A DNA stretch of 64,000 bases from Paenibacillus kobensis NBRC 15729 (GTDB lineage Bacteria > Bacillota > Bacilli > Paenibacillales > Paenibacillaceae): contig NZ_BILZ01000020.1 in NCBI RefSeq assembly GCF_004000825.1, positions 1 to 64,000 on the forward strand, in the 5' to 3' direction. Numbering within the stretch: the first letter of the stretch is position 1; every line of letters starts with the position of its first letter. The position numbers and the translations under genes were made by a program. Positions 34,201-44,840 of this stretch are shown piece by piece. A model generated the notes under the pieces. That model searched no databases, was not told the origin of the DNA, and saw only the letters and a list, made by a program, of their open reading frames with translations.

Positions 34201-35310
34201 ATGTTCAATGTTGACAAGAGAAAGCTCATTATCACGCTTCATGACATACCGGGCGTCGGCTGGAAGTCGATCAAGAAAGCGGTCGATTCGGAGCTGTGGG
34301 ACCGAATGTCGCTGGGTACTCCCGATCCATGGTTGTCAGCTGGCTTTCGCCCCGAACAGGCGAATGAAGCTGCCAAACGTTTCTCATCCGCCGGATCGGG
34401 GTATGATTCTATCATATCGAAGTACGACAAATGCGATGCGTCCGTACTGATGATTGATGATGAGCATTATCCGCAGGCGCTTCGCAATATCCATGAGCCA
34501 CCGTGGGCACTGTATGCGATAGGCCGCGTTGAACTGCTCCAGCGGCATGCGGTTTCAATTGTAGGCACACGCACGCCTACCGCTTACGGGCGCCATATGG
34601 CGAAGGAGCTGGCTTCCGGCTTTGCGGCGAACGGATTGACGGTCGTTAGCGGCCTTGCAAGGGGCGTAGACGGCATAGCGCACGATGCATCGGTCCATCA
34701 TGAGGGCAGCACGATTGCGGTGCTTGGTACCCCGATAGACCGTGTGTATCCGCCGCAGCATGCGTCCTTGTATCGGCAAATTGCTGCACAAGGGCTTCTG
34801 CTGTCGGAGGCGCCGCTCGGGATGGCGCTTCATCCCGGGTTGTTCCCGCTACGCAACCGGATCATTGCGGGACTATCGGCAGGCACCGTCGTCATTGAAG
34901 CGGCTGCCAAGAGCGGCTCGCTCATTACGGCGGAGCAGGCGTTCGCGTTCAACCGCGAGTTGTTCGCCGTACCGGGGCCAGTTACGTCTCCGCGGAGCAG
35001 CGGAACAAACCGGCTGCTCGTGGAGCGGAAAGCGGCTGCGATTACGTCAGTCGAGGATTGGTTCGAGCAGCTGCCTTATACGCGCTCCGCAGTCGATAAT
35101 AATAGTAGGGCGGCATCGTCTGTACCAGCAGAGCCGCTCACCGGCGACGCCCGTATCGTGTACGATTTGCTGCTTGACCGGCCATGCACAGCGGATGAAC
35201 TGCATGAGCTTACAGGTCTCGCTCTTGGACATTTGCACGCCGTTCTGATAAATTTATGTATAACTCGTAAGGTTCAACTTCAGCACGGCTCTACATATTC
35301 CGTTATTTAA
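34201..35310 (+). CDS. dprA: DNA-processing protein DprA
   Basis: Loads RecA on incoming single-stranded DNA during transformation. It has an N-terminal helix-hairpin-helix-like domain, the Rossmann core ([72 protein letters not shown]) from about residue 120 to 290, and a C-terminal winged helix ([25 protein letters not shown]). Length is 369 residues. The ATG at 34201 follows AAGGAGG by 8 bases; an ATG at 34171 lies upstream of that site and is less likely. The ribosome binding site is in a hairpin. Confidence 0.95.
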   Translation: MFNVDKRKLIITLHDIPGVGWKSIKKAVDSELWDRMSLGTPDPWLSAGFRPEQANEAAKRFSSAGSGYDSIISKYDKCDASVLMIDDEHYPQALRNIHEPPWALYAIGRVELLQRHAVSIVGTRTPTAYGRHMAKELASGFAANGLTVVSGLARGVDGIAHDASVHHEGSTIAVLGTPIDRVYPPQHASLYRQIAAQGLLLSEAPLGMALHPGLFPLRNRIIAGLSAGTVVIEAAAKSGSLITAEQAFAFNRELFAVPGPVTSPRSSGTNRLLVERKAAAITSVEDWFEQLPYTRSAVDNNSRAASSVPAEPLTGDARIVYDLLLDRPCTADELHELTGLALGHLHAVLINLCITRKVQLQHGSTYSVI

Positions 35311-35335
35311 ACATGCTGGGAGAGGAGGACGCTTA

Positions 35336-37453
35336 ATGGCGGATTCGCTCGTCATTGTCGAGTCGCCTGCCAAGGCGAAGACGATCGGCAAATATCTGGG
35401 CAGCAAATATATCGTAAAAGCGTCCATGGGGCATATTCGAGATTTGCCTAAAAGCCAAACAGGCGTTGAGGTCGAAAACGGCTTCAACCCGAAATATATC
35501 ACGATCCGCGGGAAAGGCAGCGTCCTGAAGGAATTGAAGGACGCGAGCAAAAAAGTGAAAAACGTCTATCTCGCAGCCGACCCCGATCGCGAGGGTGAAG
35601 CGATAGCGTGGCACTTGGCGCATTATCTCGAACTGGATGAGGCAAACAGCTGCCGCGTCGTATTCAACGAGATTACGAAGCAGGCAGTTAAAGACGCGTT
35701 TAAGACGCCAAGACCGATCAATATGGATCTGGTGAACGCACAGCAGGCGCGCCGGATTCTTGACCGTCTAGTCGGTTACAAGATTAGTCCGCTGCTGTGG
35801 AAGAAGGTTAAGAAGGGGCTGTCGGCCGGCCGGGTGCAATCGGTTACGGTAAAGCTCGTCATTGACCGTGAGAATGAAATATTGGCATTCGTGCCGGAAG
35901 AATATTGGACGATTACGGCGAAGCTTCATAAAGGTGATGCCGTATTCGAAGCGAAGTTCCATTCCATCGCTGGAGAGAAGCGGGAGCTTGGCAGTGAGGC
36001 TGACGTTCAAAGCATACTTGGAGCTATGAACGGCGCTCCGTTCACTGTAAGCGACGTAAGGGAGAAGGAACGGCTCCGCAATCCGGCTCCGCCGTTTATT
36101 ACGAGCTCGCTTCAGCAGGAAGCGGCACGCAAGCTTGGCTTCCGCGCATCGAAGACGATGTCCGTTGCTCAGCAGCTGTATGAGGGCGTCGATCTGGGCA
36201 AGGAAGGTACGGTTGGTCTCATTACGTATATGCGTACCGACTCCACGCGTATTTCGCCGATTGCCCAAGAAGAGGCAAAAGAGTTTATCGAATCGAAGTA
36301 CGGGCCGTCTTATTTTCCGGATGAGCCGCGTATTTATTTGAAGAAGAACAGCAACGCGCAGGATGCGCACGAAGCCATTCGTCCGACCTCCGTACTGCGC
36401 GAGCCTGATCAAATGAAAGAGTTCCTAACGCGTGATCAGATGCGGCTTTACAAGCTGGTCTGGGAACGTTTCGTTGCGAGCCAGATGTCTTCGGCCGTGC
36501 TTGATACGATGACCGTTGATTTGAAGGCAGGCGAGACTGTATTATACCGGGCGGTAGGCTCGAAGGTGAAATTCCCGGGCTTCATGAAAGTGTACGTCGA
36601 AGGTAATGACGACGGCAATACGAATGATGACGAGAAGTTCTTGCCGGCGCTATCCATCGGAGACACGATTACGGCCGAAAACATCGATCCGAAGCAGCAC
36701 TTTACGCAGCCTCCTCCGCGGTACACGGAAGCACGGCTGGTGAAGACGCTCGAGGAACTCGGCATCGGCAGACCGAGTACGTATGCGCCAACGCTTGAAA
36801 CCGTTCAGAAGCGCGGTTATGTGGCAATCGAGGAGAAGAAGTTTATTCCGACGGAGCTTGGCGAACTTGTGAGCCAGCTCATGGAGGAGTTCTTCCCGGA
36901 AATATTGGACGCGGAGTTCACGGCTCAGATGGAAGAGGAGCTCGACCATGTCGAGGACGGTAAGGAGAACTGGGTCAAAGTACTGTCTGACTTCTACGAA
37001 TCGTTCGAGAAGCGGCTGAAGATTGCGGAAGAAGAGATGAAGGAAATCGAGCTGCAAGATGAAGTGTCCGACGAGCTGTGCGAGAAGTGCGGCCGTCCGC
37101 TCGTCTACAAGATGGGCCGCTTCGGGAAGTTCCTTGCCTGCTCCGGGTTCCCGGAATGCCGCAACACGAAGCCGATCGTCAAAGAAATCGGCGTCACGTG
37201 CCCGAAATGTGCCAAAGGCAGCATAATCGAGCGCCGAAGCAAGAAGGGCCGTGTATTCTACGGGTGCAACCTGTATCCCGAATGCGACTTCGTCTCTTGG
37301 GATAAACCGGCCGGCAAGCCGTGCCCTTCCTGCGGCGGTATGATGGTCGAGAAGAGAAGCAAGGCCGGCATCAAGCTGCAATGCACGCAATGTGACCATA
37401 GCGAGCAGGCGGCTGACGATGCGGATCAAGAACACGAACAAGAACAGGTTTAA
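35336..37453 (+). CDS. topA: DNA topoisomerase I
   Basis: Type IA topoisomerase that relaxes negative supercoils. The Toprim domain shows E9 in [14 protein letters not shown] and [10 protein letters not shown] (80-89); the catalytic tyrosine is Y298 in [11 protein letters not shown]. Three C-terminal zinc-ribbon repeats follow (CEKCGRP...CSGFPEC; CPKCAKG...CNLYPEC; CPSCGGM...CTQC), ending in a short acidic tail. Length is 705 residues. GAGGAGG precedes the ATG. The order dprA-topA-trmFO is standard in Bacillales. Confidence 0.98.
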   Translation: MADSLVIVESPAKAKTIGKYLGSKYIVKASMGHIRDLPKSQTGVEVENGFNPKYITIRGKGSVLKELKDASKKVKNVYLAADPDREGEAIAWHLAHYLELDEANSCRVVFNEITKQAVKDAFKTPRPINMDLVNAQQARRILDRLVGYKISPLLWKKVKKGLSAGRVQSVTVKLVIDRENEILAFVPEEYWTITAKLHKGDAVFEAKFHSIAGEKRELGSEADVQSILGAMNGAPFTVSDVREKERLRNPAPPFITSSLQQEAARKLGFRASKTMSVAQQLYEGVDLGKEGTVGLITYMRTDSTRISPIAQEEAKEFIESKYGPSYFPDEPRIYLKKNSNAQDAHEAIRPTSVLREPDQMKEFLTRDQMRLYKLVWERFVASQMSSAVLDTMTVDLKAGETVLYRAVGSKVKFPGFMKVYVEGNDDGNTNDDEKFLPALSIGDTITAENIDPKQHFTQPPPRYTEARLVKTLEELGIGRPSTYAPTLETVQKRGYVAIEEKKFIPTELGELVSQLMEEFFPEILDAEFTAQMEEELDHVEDGKENWVKVLSDFYESFEKRLKIAEEEMKEIELQDEVSDELCEKCGRPLVYKMGRFGKFLACSGFPECRNTKPIVKEIGVTCPKCAKGSIIERRSKKGRVFYGCNLYPECDFVSWDKPAGKPCPSCGGMMVEKRSKAGIKLQCTQCDHSEQAADDADQEHEQEQV

Positions 37454-37483
37454 TGCCTGTACGCATGCATGCATTAATGACGT

Positions 37484-37515
37484 GCTGTCCGTCCGCTATG
37501 GGCGGCAGCCGTTTT
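37484..37515 (+). terminator. Possible terminator between topA and trmFO
   Basis: GCTGTCCGTC (37484-37493) pairs with GGGCGGCAGC (37500-37509), 10 bp with two GU pairs and a 6-nt loop; CCGTTTT follows. It ends 25 bases before the trmFO start. Confidence 0.5.
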
Positions 37516-37539
37516 CATTGAGAAAGGTAGGTTTGTCCA

Positions 37540-38859
37540 TTGTCTTCCACACCGAAAGTAACGGTCGTCGGCGCCGGTCTGGCCGGCAGCGAGGCCGCTT
37601 GGCAAATTGCTTCACAAGGAGTACCTGTTACGTTATACGAAATGCGTCCGGTTACCAAAACACCGGCTCATCATACGGATAAATTCGCCGAACTCGTATG
37701 CAGCAACAGCTTGCGGGCGAACGGATTAACGAATGCGGTTGGCGTATTGAAAGAAGAAATGCGAATGCTGGGCTCACTCATTCTCGGAAGTGCGGACCGC
37801 AATGCTGTACCGGCAGGCGGAGCGCTAGCGGTTGACCGCGACGGATTCTCCGGCGAAGTGACTCGATCGCTTCGGGAACATCCGCTAATCGAAGTTCGCA
37901 ACGAGGAATTGACTGCGATACCGGAAGATGGCATTGTCGTCATTGCGACGGGGCCGCTTACCGCTCCGTCACTGTCTCAAAGCATTCAGGCGCTGCTTGG
38001 TGAAGAATATTTCTATTTCTATGACGCAGCAGCTCCGATCATCGAGAAAGACTCGATTGACATGAGCAAAGTATACTTGGCTTCCCGTTATGATAAAGGC
38101 GAAGCAGCATACTTGAATTGTCCGATGACAGAGGAAGAGTTCAACACGTTCTATGAGGCGCTCATATCGGCAGAAAAGGCAGAATTGAAAGAATTCGAGA
38201 AGGAAGTTTATTTCGAAGGGTGCATGCCCATTGAAGTTATTGCTTCCCGCGGAAGACAGACGGTGCTGTTCGGGCCGATGAAGCCGGTTGGTCTCATTAA
38301 CCCGCATACCGGCAAGCTGCCTCATGCTGTCATTCAGCTGCGCCAGGATAATGCAGCAGGCACACTGTACAACATGGTTGGGTTCCAGACGCATTTGAAG
38401 TGGGGAGAGCAGAAGCGGGTTTTCTCGTTAATCCCTGGTCTAGAGAATGCTGAATTCGTCCGGTATGGTGTCATGCACCGGAATACGTTTATCAATTCGC
38501 CGCGTTTGATGAATCCGACCTACCAGTTCAAAGGACGCGACACGCTGTTCTTTGCCGGTCAGATGACGGGTGTCGAAGGTTATGTCGAATCGGCAGCGTC
38601 CGGCCTGCTGGCGGGCATTAATGCAGGCAGATTGGCACGCGGGCTCGAGCCGCTCGTTCTGCCGGCAGACACAACTCTGGGCAGTATGGCGAACTATATT
38701 ACGACGGCTGATTTCAAACATTTCCAACCGATGAATGCGAATTTCGGGTTATTTCCGCCGCTTGAGAAGCGGATGAAGAGCAAGAAGGATAAGAACGACG
38801 CAATTGCTAATCGTGCGCTAGCTTCTCTAGAGCAGTTTAAAACCGAACATTTGTCATAA
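37540..38859 (+). CDS. trmFO: Methylenetetrahydrofolate-tRNA-(uracil(54)-C(5))-methyltransferase TrmFO
   Basis: Folate- and FAD-dependent enzyme that makes ribothymidine at position 54 of tRNA. The N-terminal dinucleotide fold [18 protein letters not shown] and the family block [22 protein letters not shown] are clear; [19 protein letters not shown] lies near the C-terminus. TTG start at 37540 with AAAGGTAGG 8 bases upstream. Length is 439 residues. In Bacillus a tyrosine recombinase gene (xerC/codV) follows; here the next gene is hslV. Confidence 0.96.
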   Translation: MSSTPKVTVVGAGLAGSEAAWQIASQGVPVTLYEMRPVTKTPAHHTDKFAELVCSNSLRANGLTNAVGVLKEEMRMLGSLILGSADRNAVPAGGALAVDRDGFSGEVTRSLREHPLIEVRNEELTAIPEDGIVVIATGPLTAPSLSQSIQALLGEEYFYFYDAAAPIIEKDSIDMSKVYLASRYDKGEAAYLNCPMTEEEFNTFYEALISAEKAELKEFEKEVYFEGCMPIEVIASRGRQTVLFGPMKPVGLINPHTGKLPHAVIQLRQDNAAGTLYNMVGFQTHLKWGEQKRVFSLIPGLENAEFVRYGVMHRNTFINSPRLMNPTYQFKGRDTLFFAGQMTGVEGYVESAASGLLAGINAGRLARGLEPLVLPADTTLGSMANYITTADFKHFQPMNANFGLFPPLEKRMKSKKDKNDAIANRALASLEQFKTEHLS

Positions 38860-38958
38860 GCGTCAAGGAAGTATGCTAGCCATACACAGATGATCAGAAA
38901 GCCAAAGCAATCCTATGCTGTATATTCGGCAGTATTTCGACCTTAAGGAGGTTCCCTC

Positions 38959-39501
38959 ATGGAAATGCAGTTTCATGCGACGACGATATGCGCAGTGCGT
39001 CATAACGGACAGGGCGCGATAGCGGGCGATGGTCAAGTGACATTCGGCAACAGCATGGTTATGAAAGGTACCGCTAAAAAGGTGCGCAGGCTGTACCGAG
39101 GACAGGTCGTGGCCGGTTTTGCTGGTTCGGTTGCCGATGCGATTACGCTATTCGAGAAGTTCGAAGGCAAGCTGGAGGAGCATCACGGCAATTTGCAACG
39201 CGCTGCAGTAGAGCTTGCGAAGGAATGGCGGTCCGACCGCGTGCTTCGCCGCTTGGAGGCGATGCTGCTCGTGATGGACGCTACGGGTCTGCTGCTCATA
39301 TCGGGCAACGGCGAAATAATCGAACCAGACGACGGTGTGCTGGCGATCGGCTCTGGCGGCAGCTTCGCTCTGTCGGCTGCAAGAGCGCTGAAGCAGCACG
39401 CAACGCATTTGGAAGCGAAAGAAATGGCGAGAGCCGCATTGGAAATTGCAGCGGACATTTGCGTCTTTACGAACCGCAGCATCATCGTGGAAGAAGTGTA
39501 A
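38959..39501 (+). CDS. hslV: ATP-dependent protease subunit HslV (ClpQ/CodW)
   Basis: Proteasome-like peptidase forming a complex with HslU. The 180-residue product starts [15 protein letters not shown]; the threonine pair aligns with the processed Thr1 of E. coli Hsl[24 protein letters not shown] and [18 protein letters not shown] are conserved. Unlike the B. subtilis homologue, which begins MSSFHATT and uses an N-terminal serine, there is no serine before the threonines. TTAAGGAGG precedes the ATG by 9 bases; an ATG two codons later is also in frame. Confidence 0.95.
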   Translation: MEMQFHATTICAVRHNGQGAIAGDGQVTFGNSMVMKGTAKKVRRLYRGQVVAGFAGSVADAITLFEKFEGKLEEHHGNLQRAAVELAKEWRSDRVLRRLEAMLLVMDATGLLLISGNGEIIEPDDGVLAIGSGGSFALSAARALKQHATHLEAKEMARAALEIAADICVFTNRSIIVEEV

Positions 39502-39522
39502 CGTCTTATCGTTAGGATCGGG

Positions 39523-39538
39523 CTCAGCTTCGGCTGAG
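39523..39538 (+). other. UUCG-loop hairpin between hslV and hslU
   Basis: CTCAGC-TTCG-GCTGAG, a 6-bp perfect stem with a very stable tetraloop and no T-run. It may separate the stability or level of the two halves of the message. Confidence 0.6.
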
Positions 39539-39584
39539 GGCGGAAGAGTGGTTGAACAATATTAGCCGGCGGAGGGATGCCAAT

Positions 39585-40988
39585 ATGGGTAACGAGTCGA
39601 TGACACCGCGACAGATCGTCGCAGAGCTGGATAAGTATATTGTTGGTCAGAAGCAGGCGAAGCGTTCCGTCGCAATCGCGCTGCGCAACCGTTACCGGAG
39701 AAGCAGACTGGCCGAAGACATTCGCGATGAGATCGTTCCAAAAAATATTCTTATGATCGGACCGACAGGTGTCGGCAAAACGGAAATTGCCCGCCGCCTG
39801 GCGAAGCTTGTGCAAGCGCCGTTCGTCAAAGTCGAAGCGACGAAATTTACGGAAGTGGGCTATGTTGGCCGTGATGTGGAGTCGATGGTAAGGGATTTGG
39901 TCGAAACAGCGATCCGCATCGTAAAGGCTGAACGTACCGAAAGCGTTCGTGACCGTGCGGAAGTGCTGGCGAATGAGCGGATCGTCTCTTTGCTCGTTCC
40001 TACGGCCAGTAAGAACAAGTCGCAAAAAAATCCGTTCGAAATGCTGTTCGGCGGCGGACAGCAGACGAAAGAGCCGGAGCCGGAGCCCGAACAAGATACG
40101 ACAGTCGCGGAGAAGCGCAAGGCGGTCAAGGAGAAGCTCGCTGCCGGGTTGCTCGAGAATGAGATAATCGAGATTGAAGTCGAAGACACGACGCCTAATA
40201 TGCTCGATATGTTGTCCCCTCAGAACGGGGAAGGGCCGGGCGGAATGAATATGCAGGAGCTCTTCGGCCAATTTATGCCGAAGCGGACGAAGAAGCGCAA
40301 GCTGAAAATTAAAGATGCGCGTAAGGCGCTGATTCAAGAGGAAGCGACGAAGCTGATCGATATGGATGATGTTATTTCCGAATCGGTCGCTCGTGCGGAG
40401 CAGTCGGGCATTATTTTTATCGATGAAATAGACAAAATCGCTAGTCCGTCAAGAGGCGCAGGTCCCGATGTTTCGCGGGAGGGCGTACAACGTGACATTC
40501 TACCTATTGTCGAAGGTTCGACGGTTGTGACGAAGTATGGTCCGGTCAAAACCGATTACGTGCTGTTCGTCGCGGCGGGGGCGTTTCACGTTGCGAAGCC
40601 GTCCGATCTGATACCAGAACTGCAAGGGCGGTTCCCGATCCGGGTCGAGCTGACGAGCTTAAGCCTTGACGATTTCGTTAATATATTGAAAGAGCCGAAG
40701 AATGCGCTGATCAAGCAGTATTCCGCCTTGCTGCAAACAGAAGGGATCGAGATCGAGTTCTCGGATGATGCAATTCGCGAGCTTGCCTCGATTGCGGCGG
40801 ATGTGAATAAGAACACGGAAAACATCGGCGCCAGAAGGCTGCATACGATATTGGAGAAACTGCTCGAGGATCTATCATTCGAGGCGCCTGAGCTTAATTT
40901 GGAGCGCATCACGATCACCCCTGAGTACGTGAAGGAGAAGCTGGGCAGCATTGCGCAGAACCGCGATCTGAGCCAGTACATTTTGTAG
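39585..40988 (+). CDS. hslU: ATP-dependent protease ATPase subunit HslU (ClpY)
   Basis: AAA+ unfoldase that feeds HslV. Walker A GPTGVGKT is at 59-66, Walker [10 protein letters not shown] near 255-263; the variable I domain lies between (a charged insert with EPEPEPEQ). The C-terminus RDLSQYIL matches the conserved tail that inserts into HslV and activates it. GGAGGG precedes the ATG at 39585; an upstream in-frame TTG at 39552 has no support. Length is 467 residues. Confidence 0.97.
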   Translation: MGNESMTPRQIVAELDKYIVGQKQAKRSVAIALRNRYRRSRLAEDIRDEIVPKNILMIGPTGVGKTEIARRLAKLVQAPFVKVEATKFTEVGYVGRDVESMVRDLVETAIRIVKAERTESVRDRAEVLANERIVSLLVPTASKNKSQKNPFEMLFGGGQQTKEPEPEPEQDTTVAEKRKAVKEKLAAGLLENEIIEIEVEDTTPNMLDMLSPQNGEGPGGMNMQELFGQFMPKRTKKRKLKIKDARKALIQEEATKLIDMDDVISESVARAEQSGIIFIDEIDKIASPSRGAGPDVSREGVQRDILPIVEGSTVVTKYGPVKTDYVLFVAAGAFHVAKPSDLIPELQGRFPIRVELTSLSLDDFVNILKEPKNALIKQYSALLQTEGIEIEFSDDAIRELASIAADVNKNTENIGARRLHTILEKLLEDLSFEAPELNLERITITPEYVKEKLGSIAQNRDLSQYIL

Positions 40989-41014
40989 CGGCGTCGGTTT
41001 GGGAGGACAGAGGC

Positions 41015-41785
41015 ATGACTTTATTGTCAAAGACAAGAACGCTGAACCGGCTGCTTCAACGAGCAGCCGGCAAGGCGCTCAACTTCCGGGAGATGGCGGA
41101 AGTGCTAAGCACGACGATGCAAGGCAACGTATTCGTCGTTAGCCGGAAAGGCAAAATATTAGGCTGTGCAGCGATCGGTGCCTACGAGCACGATCATATG
41201 CGTACACTGTCTATCGGGGAGATTCGGTTCTCGGCGGAGAGCAACGAACGGTTTCTTCAGCTGCAGGAGACGGTAACGAACGCGGAGCCCGATCCGGGTG
41301 TGACGGAAGTGTTCCCGCTGCTGTCCGGCCAGCGAACGATGACGGTCGTGCCGATTATTGGCGGAGGAGACCGTCTAGGCACACTGGTGCTTACGCGCGA
41401 TGCCCAGATGTTCGGCGATGAGGATCTCATTCTAGCGGAATATGGTTCGACGATAGTCGGCATGGAAATTTTACGCGAACGGGCGGAAGAAGTAGAACTC
41501 GAAGCAAGGAGCCGCGCAGTTGTAGCGGTTGCAGTCGGGTCGCTATCGTTCAGTGAAATGGAAGCGGTTGAACATATTTTTGAAGAGCTGGATGGGAAAG
41601 AAGGACTGCTTGTTGCTTCCAAGATAGCAGACCGAGTAGGTATTACTCGTTCGGTAATTGTCAATGCGCTGCGTAAATTGGAAAGCGCTGGAGTGATTGA
41701 GACACGTTCTCTCGGAATGAAAGGTACTTACATTAAAATTCTGAATCCGCAGCTGCTTGTGGAACTTAACAAATTAAAGGCGTAA
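41015..41785 (+). CDS. codY: GTP-sensing transcriptional pleiotropic repressor CodY
   Basis: Global nutrient regulator activated by branched-chain amino acids and GTP. It has an N-terminal GAF domain that binds ligands (about 1-155) and a winged helix-turn-helix ([31 protein letters not shown], about 205-235). Length is 256 residues, one or two less than in Bacillus. GGGAGGAC precedes the ATG. In B. subtilis CodY represses the fla/che promoter that follows; I see no clear CodY box in this gap. Confidence 0.97.
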   Translation: MTLLSKTRTLNRLLQRAAGKALNFREMAEVLSTTMQGNVFVVSRKGKILGCAAIGAYEHDHMRTLSIGEIRFSAESNERFLQLQETVTNAEPDPGVTEVFPLLSGQRTMTVVPIIGGGDRLGTLVLTRDAQMFGDEDLILAEYGSTIVGMEILRERAEEVELEARSRAVVAVAVGSLSFSEMEAVEHIFEELDGKEGLLVASKIADRVGITRSVIVNALRKLESAGVIETRSLGMKGTYIKILNPQLLVELNKLKA

Positions 41786-41816
41786 AACGGATAAAATCAC
41801 ATAGATTTCGGGATGA

Positions 41817-41853
41817 AAGCCCTGTCTTTTTCAAAAAAAGATAGGGCTTTTTT
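41817..41853 (+). terminator. Rho-independent terminator after codY
   Basis: AAGCCCTGTCTTTTT (41817-41831) and AAAAAGATAGGGCTT (41835-41849), 15 bp with one GU pair, followed by six T. It separates the codY operon from the flagellar operon. Confidence 0.92.
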
Positions 41854-41883
41854 CTTATTGTATATATTTAGGAAATTGATGAA

Positions 41884-41909
41884 TATAATCATGTCGGCAA
41901 AACTCGACA
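41884..41909 (+). promoter_or_regulatory. Candidate promoter region of the flagellar operon
   Basis: In the 231-bp codY-flgB gap a perfect TATAAT (41884-41889) is the best -10 candidate, but no good -35 lies 16-19 bases upstream. TGTCG-8-CGACA (41892-41909) lies just downstream, near the predicted start point. No sigma-D type GCCGATAT occurs in this gap. Confidence 0.35.
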
Positions 41910-42016
41910 GCGGCTTCTCATTTTTTTAACAAAATGATGTCGAATCAAGAAGGAATAAGTCAGCATGGAGTTGAATTAGGATTAGGAGATCATGAACGGA
42001 AGGTGGGGTGCAAATC

Positions 42017-42430
42017 GTGAAATTGCTAAACGGTGCCGATTTTCAACGATTAGAAACAGGAGTACAGTCGGCTGAGATGAGACAGAGAGTAATATCGAAC
42101 AACGTGGCGAATGTCGACACACCGTATTATAAACGGTCGGAAGTTTTGTTCGAGGACCTGCTGTCTGAGGCGATGGGAAGCAACGGAGAGACGATCTCGG
42201 GAATTAGAACGAATGCGAGACATATTCCGATTGGGCAATCAACAGCAAGTATACCTGCCCCTAAAGTTGTATCGGATGAGACCAGTTCGATGAACAACAA
42301 CGGCAACAACGTCGATATTGATCGAGAAATGTCGCTGCTCGCCAAAAACCAACTTGTGTATAACCTTTATATTCAACAAATTAACCATGATGTCAAAATG
42401 ATGCGAACGGCAATCGAAGGGAGGGCGTAA
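42017..42430 (+). CDS. flgB: Flagellar basal-body rod protein FlgB
   Basis: Proximal rod subunit exported through the flagellar gate. The start GTG at 42017 gives MKLLNGADFQRLETG and 137 residues; AAGGTGGGG lies at the correct distance, whereas the GTG at 42008 abuts it. The rod signature (RQRVISNNVANVDTPYYKR) and the C-terminal NNNGNNVDIDREMSLLAKNQLVYN are present. First gene of the long flagellar operon. Confidence 0.95.
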   Translation: MKLLNGADFQRLETGVQSAEMRQRVISNNVANVDTPYYKRSEVLFEDLLSEAMGSNGETISGIRTNARHIPIGQSTASIPAPKVVSDETSSMNNNGNNVDIDREMSLLAKNQLVYNLYIQQINHDVKMMRTAIEGRA

Positions 42431-42432
42431 CA

Positions 42433-42885
42433 ATGAAGCTTAGCAGCGGTTTTGATGCGAATGCATCGGCACTGACAGCGCAGCGGCTGAGGATGGATGT
42501 CATATCCTCCAACATCGCGAATGCGGAAACGACTCGCGCCAAGTATGTGAACGGTGAATTCGTTCCTTATTCCCGCAAGATGGTCGTGATGGAACCGACA
42601 AGCCCGAATTTCTCGGATGTTCTCGCCGGCACGATGAGCGGCAGCCAAGAGGCAAGCCCTGGCGTGAAGGTAACGAAGATTGTGGAAGATAGAACGCCAT
42701 TCAAACTTGTGTATAACCCGAGTCACCCAGATGCGGATGCAGATGGATATGTGAAAATGCCGAACGTAGACATCGCGAAAGAGATGATCGACATGATCTC
42801 AGCCTCCCGGGCTTACGAAGCTAACATAACGGCTCTGAATGCATCGAAAGGCATGTTCGCAAAGGCGCTTGAAATTGGCAAGTAA
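42433..42885 (+). CDS. flgC: Flagellar basal-body rod protein FlgC
   Basis: Rod subunit; 150 residues with MDVISSNIANAETTRAKYVNGEFVPY-type rod motif at about 20-45 and the C-terminal coiled-coil block NVDIAKEMIDMISASRAYEANITALN. AAGGGAGGGCG precedes the ATG, 2 bases after flgB. Confidence 0.96.
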   Translation: MKLSSGFDANASALTAQRLRMDVISSNIANAETTRAKYVNGEFVPYSRKMVVMEPTSPNFSDVLAGTMSGSQEASPGVKVTKIVEDRTPFKLVYNPSHPDADADGYVKMPNVDIAKEMIDMISASRAYEANITALNASKGMFAKALEIGK

Positions 42886-42906
42886 ACGCAATGGGGGGTA
42901 TGAAGC

Positions 42907-43212
42907 TTGATTCAGCAAATCACGTCGATTCCGGTTCAACCGGCTCAGATCAATAACATAAAGCCTGCAGGCGAGTATTCGCCATCCGAAGTTACGAAGT
43001 CGTTCGGCGACTTTCTCCAGCAAGCGATTGAAGGCGTATCGGCGCAGGAACAGACGGCGCAAGCGACAACGGCACAGTTCATGGTTGGGCAAGCCGACGT
43101 ATCGCAAGTGATGATCGCGTCAGAGCAGGCTCAATTAAGCCTTCAGCTCACCACTCAGATCCGCAATCGCGTAGTTGAAGCTTACCAAGAAATTATGCGG
43201 ATGCAGCTGTAG
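42907..43212 (+). CDS. fliE: Flagellar hook-basal body complex protein FliE
   Basis: Adaptor between the MS ring and the rod and an early export substrate. The 101-residue product has SFGDFLQQAIEGVSAQEQTAQ and the ending LQLTTQIRNRVVEAYQEIMRMQL, typical of FliE. TTG start at 42907 with GGGGGT upstream. Confidence 0.94.
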   Translation: MIQQITSIPVQPAQINNIKPAGEYSPSEVTKSFGDFLQQAIEGVSAQEQTAQATTAQFMVGQADVSQVMIASEQAQLSLQLTTQIRNRVVEAYQEIMRMQL

Positions 43213-43254
43213 TCAAACAGATTGAACGAGTAGAGCAATGGGTGAGGTGGCACT

Positions 43255-44829
43255 GTGAATGAGACAATCGCCCGGTATCGCGAACGGCTCTCGCAATGGT
43301 GGAGTCAGACGGGCAAGAGACAAAAGATTTGGCTTGGCGCAACGTTAGGTTTAGTAATATTGTCAATCGTGCTTCTCACGTACATATTCTCCAGAACGGA
43401 ATACGAGGTTGCCTTTAATAATTTGGACGCCACGGACTCCGCGGCAGTCATGAATTACTTGGACAGCAGCGGCATCGGATATAAGCTGTCGAGCGACGGC
43501 CACAGCATTATGGTTCCAAGCGCAGTTGCATCCAGAGTCAAAATCGATGTCGGTTCGCAAGGACTCGTACGAAACGGGTCGATCGGCTTTGAATCCTTCA
43601 ATAGTTCGTCCTCGGGATGGGGAACAACGGAGAACGAGTTTAATGTGAAGTACCGCAACGCGCTCAATGGTGAAGTGCAGCAATTGCTTAACAACATGCA
43701 GGGCGTCGAGTGGTCGAAAGTGCTCGTAACGCTTCCGGAAGAAAGCGTATTCCCGGATCCGGATAACGAGCATGCCATTGCTTCGATTACGATGAAATTC
43801 GTGAACGGCTACCGTCCAACGCAAAAAGAAATCGACGGCTACTTCAAGCTCGTCAAGACGGCGGTGCCGAAGCTCGCAATCGAGGACATTACGATCGCAA
43901 GTCCCGAAGGCCAATTGCTATCATCCGAACAGAATGGTGGAGTTCAAGGAAATGCCGATTTGGCGGATCTACAGTTCCAGACTCAACGCAAATATGAGGG
44001 CGAACTGAAGAAGAACATTCAGCAATACTTGAGCATGATGATCGGTGAAGGCAACGTGGTCGTATACATAGCAAGTAATTTGAACTTTGACAAACAGACG
44101 TCCGAACAGAACTTGATCAAGCCGCTTGATAATAACAATAACAACGGCGGATTGGTCAGCTCGCAAGAAGCATCGAAGACGTCGACTAACTCAGATGCAA
44201 CCGCAGGCGGTGTACCGGGTACCGGTGAGACCGATGTACCGGGTTACCAGACGGCTAGCGGTAGCGGTAACTCTTCTTCGGAAGAGACGAACAGCATTCG
44301 CAATTATGAATTCAACCGGATCAAGAACATTATCGAATCCAGTCCGTTCATGATCAAAGACTTGAACATCAGCATTGGTGTTAACAAGTCGGCATTGCAA
44401 GGTGACGCACAGACTCAAATTACGAACTACGTGAAACAAATTATCCGTACGCAGCTTGCACAATCCGGTCTGGATGTAACGAGCGATGCGGTCGTCAGCC
44501 AACGGGTTACAGTCATGGCGAACGATTTCGTTAACGGAGTTTCACCGTCGCAAGCATCCAAATCGAGCACAGCTTGGCTCATCGGCATTGGCGCCGCAGC
44601 TGCTGCACTCGCGGCCGGTATCGGCATCGGCGTAGCACGCAGACGTAAACGGAATGCGGAATTGATGGCTGCTGCTGCTTCCGTGGATCCGGTTCGGGTT
44701 GAATTCCCGACTCTCGACCTGGAAAATGTGACGAACGACCATCAAGTACGCAAAAATCTTGAAACGTTGGCCAAACGCAAGCCTGAAGAGTTTGTTAACC
44801 TTCTTCGGACTTGGCTCGTGGACGAATAG
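43255..44829 (+). CDS. fliF: Flagellar MS-ring protein FliF
   Basis: Forms the membrane ring on which the motor is built. Two membrane helices bracket a large outer region: about residues 24-44 and about 439-463. Ring-building motifs include YRNALNGEVQQLLNNMQGVEW (split over two segments). The C-terminal cytoplasmic tail (EFPTLDLENVTN...ETLAKRKPEEFVNLLRTWLVDE) binds FliG. GTG start. Length is 524 residues. Confidence 0.97.
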   Translation: MNETIARYRERLSQWWSQTGKRQKIWLGATLGLVILSIVLLTYIFSRTEYEVAFNNLDATDSAAVMNYLDSSGIGYKLSSDGHSIMVPSAVASRVKIDVGSQGLVRNGSIGFESFNSSSSGWGTTENEFNVKYRNALNGEVQQLLNNMQGVEWSKVLVTLPEESVFPDPDNEHAIASITMKFVNGYRPTQKEIDGYFKLVKTAVPKLAIEDITIASPEGQLLSSEQNGGVQGNADLADLQFQTQRKYEGELKKNIQQYLSMMIGEGNVVVYIASNLNFDKQTSEQNLIKPLDNNNNNGGLVSSQEASKTSTNSDATAGGVPGTGETDVPGYQTASGSGNSSSEETNSIRNYEFNRIKNIIESSPFMIKDLNISIGVNKSALQGDAQTQITNYVKQIIRTQLAQSGLDVTSDAVVSQRVTVMANDFVNGVSPSQASKSSTAWLIGIGAAAAALAAGIGIGVARRRKRNAELMAAAASVDPVRVEFPTLDLENVTNDHQVRKNLETLAKRKPEEFVNLLRTWLVDE

Positions 44830-44840
44830 AGGGGATCGGC

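Noticed and set aside
37460-37476. GCATGCATGCAT alternating palindrome after topA
   Set aside because: Short simple alternating sequence; no further copies noticed and no context for a function.
39183-40337. Minus-strand open frame spanning hslV-hslU
   Set aside because: Antisense shadow; both plus-strand genes are complete with ribosome binding sites.
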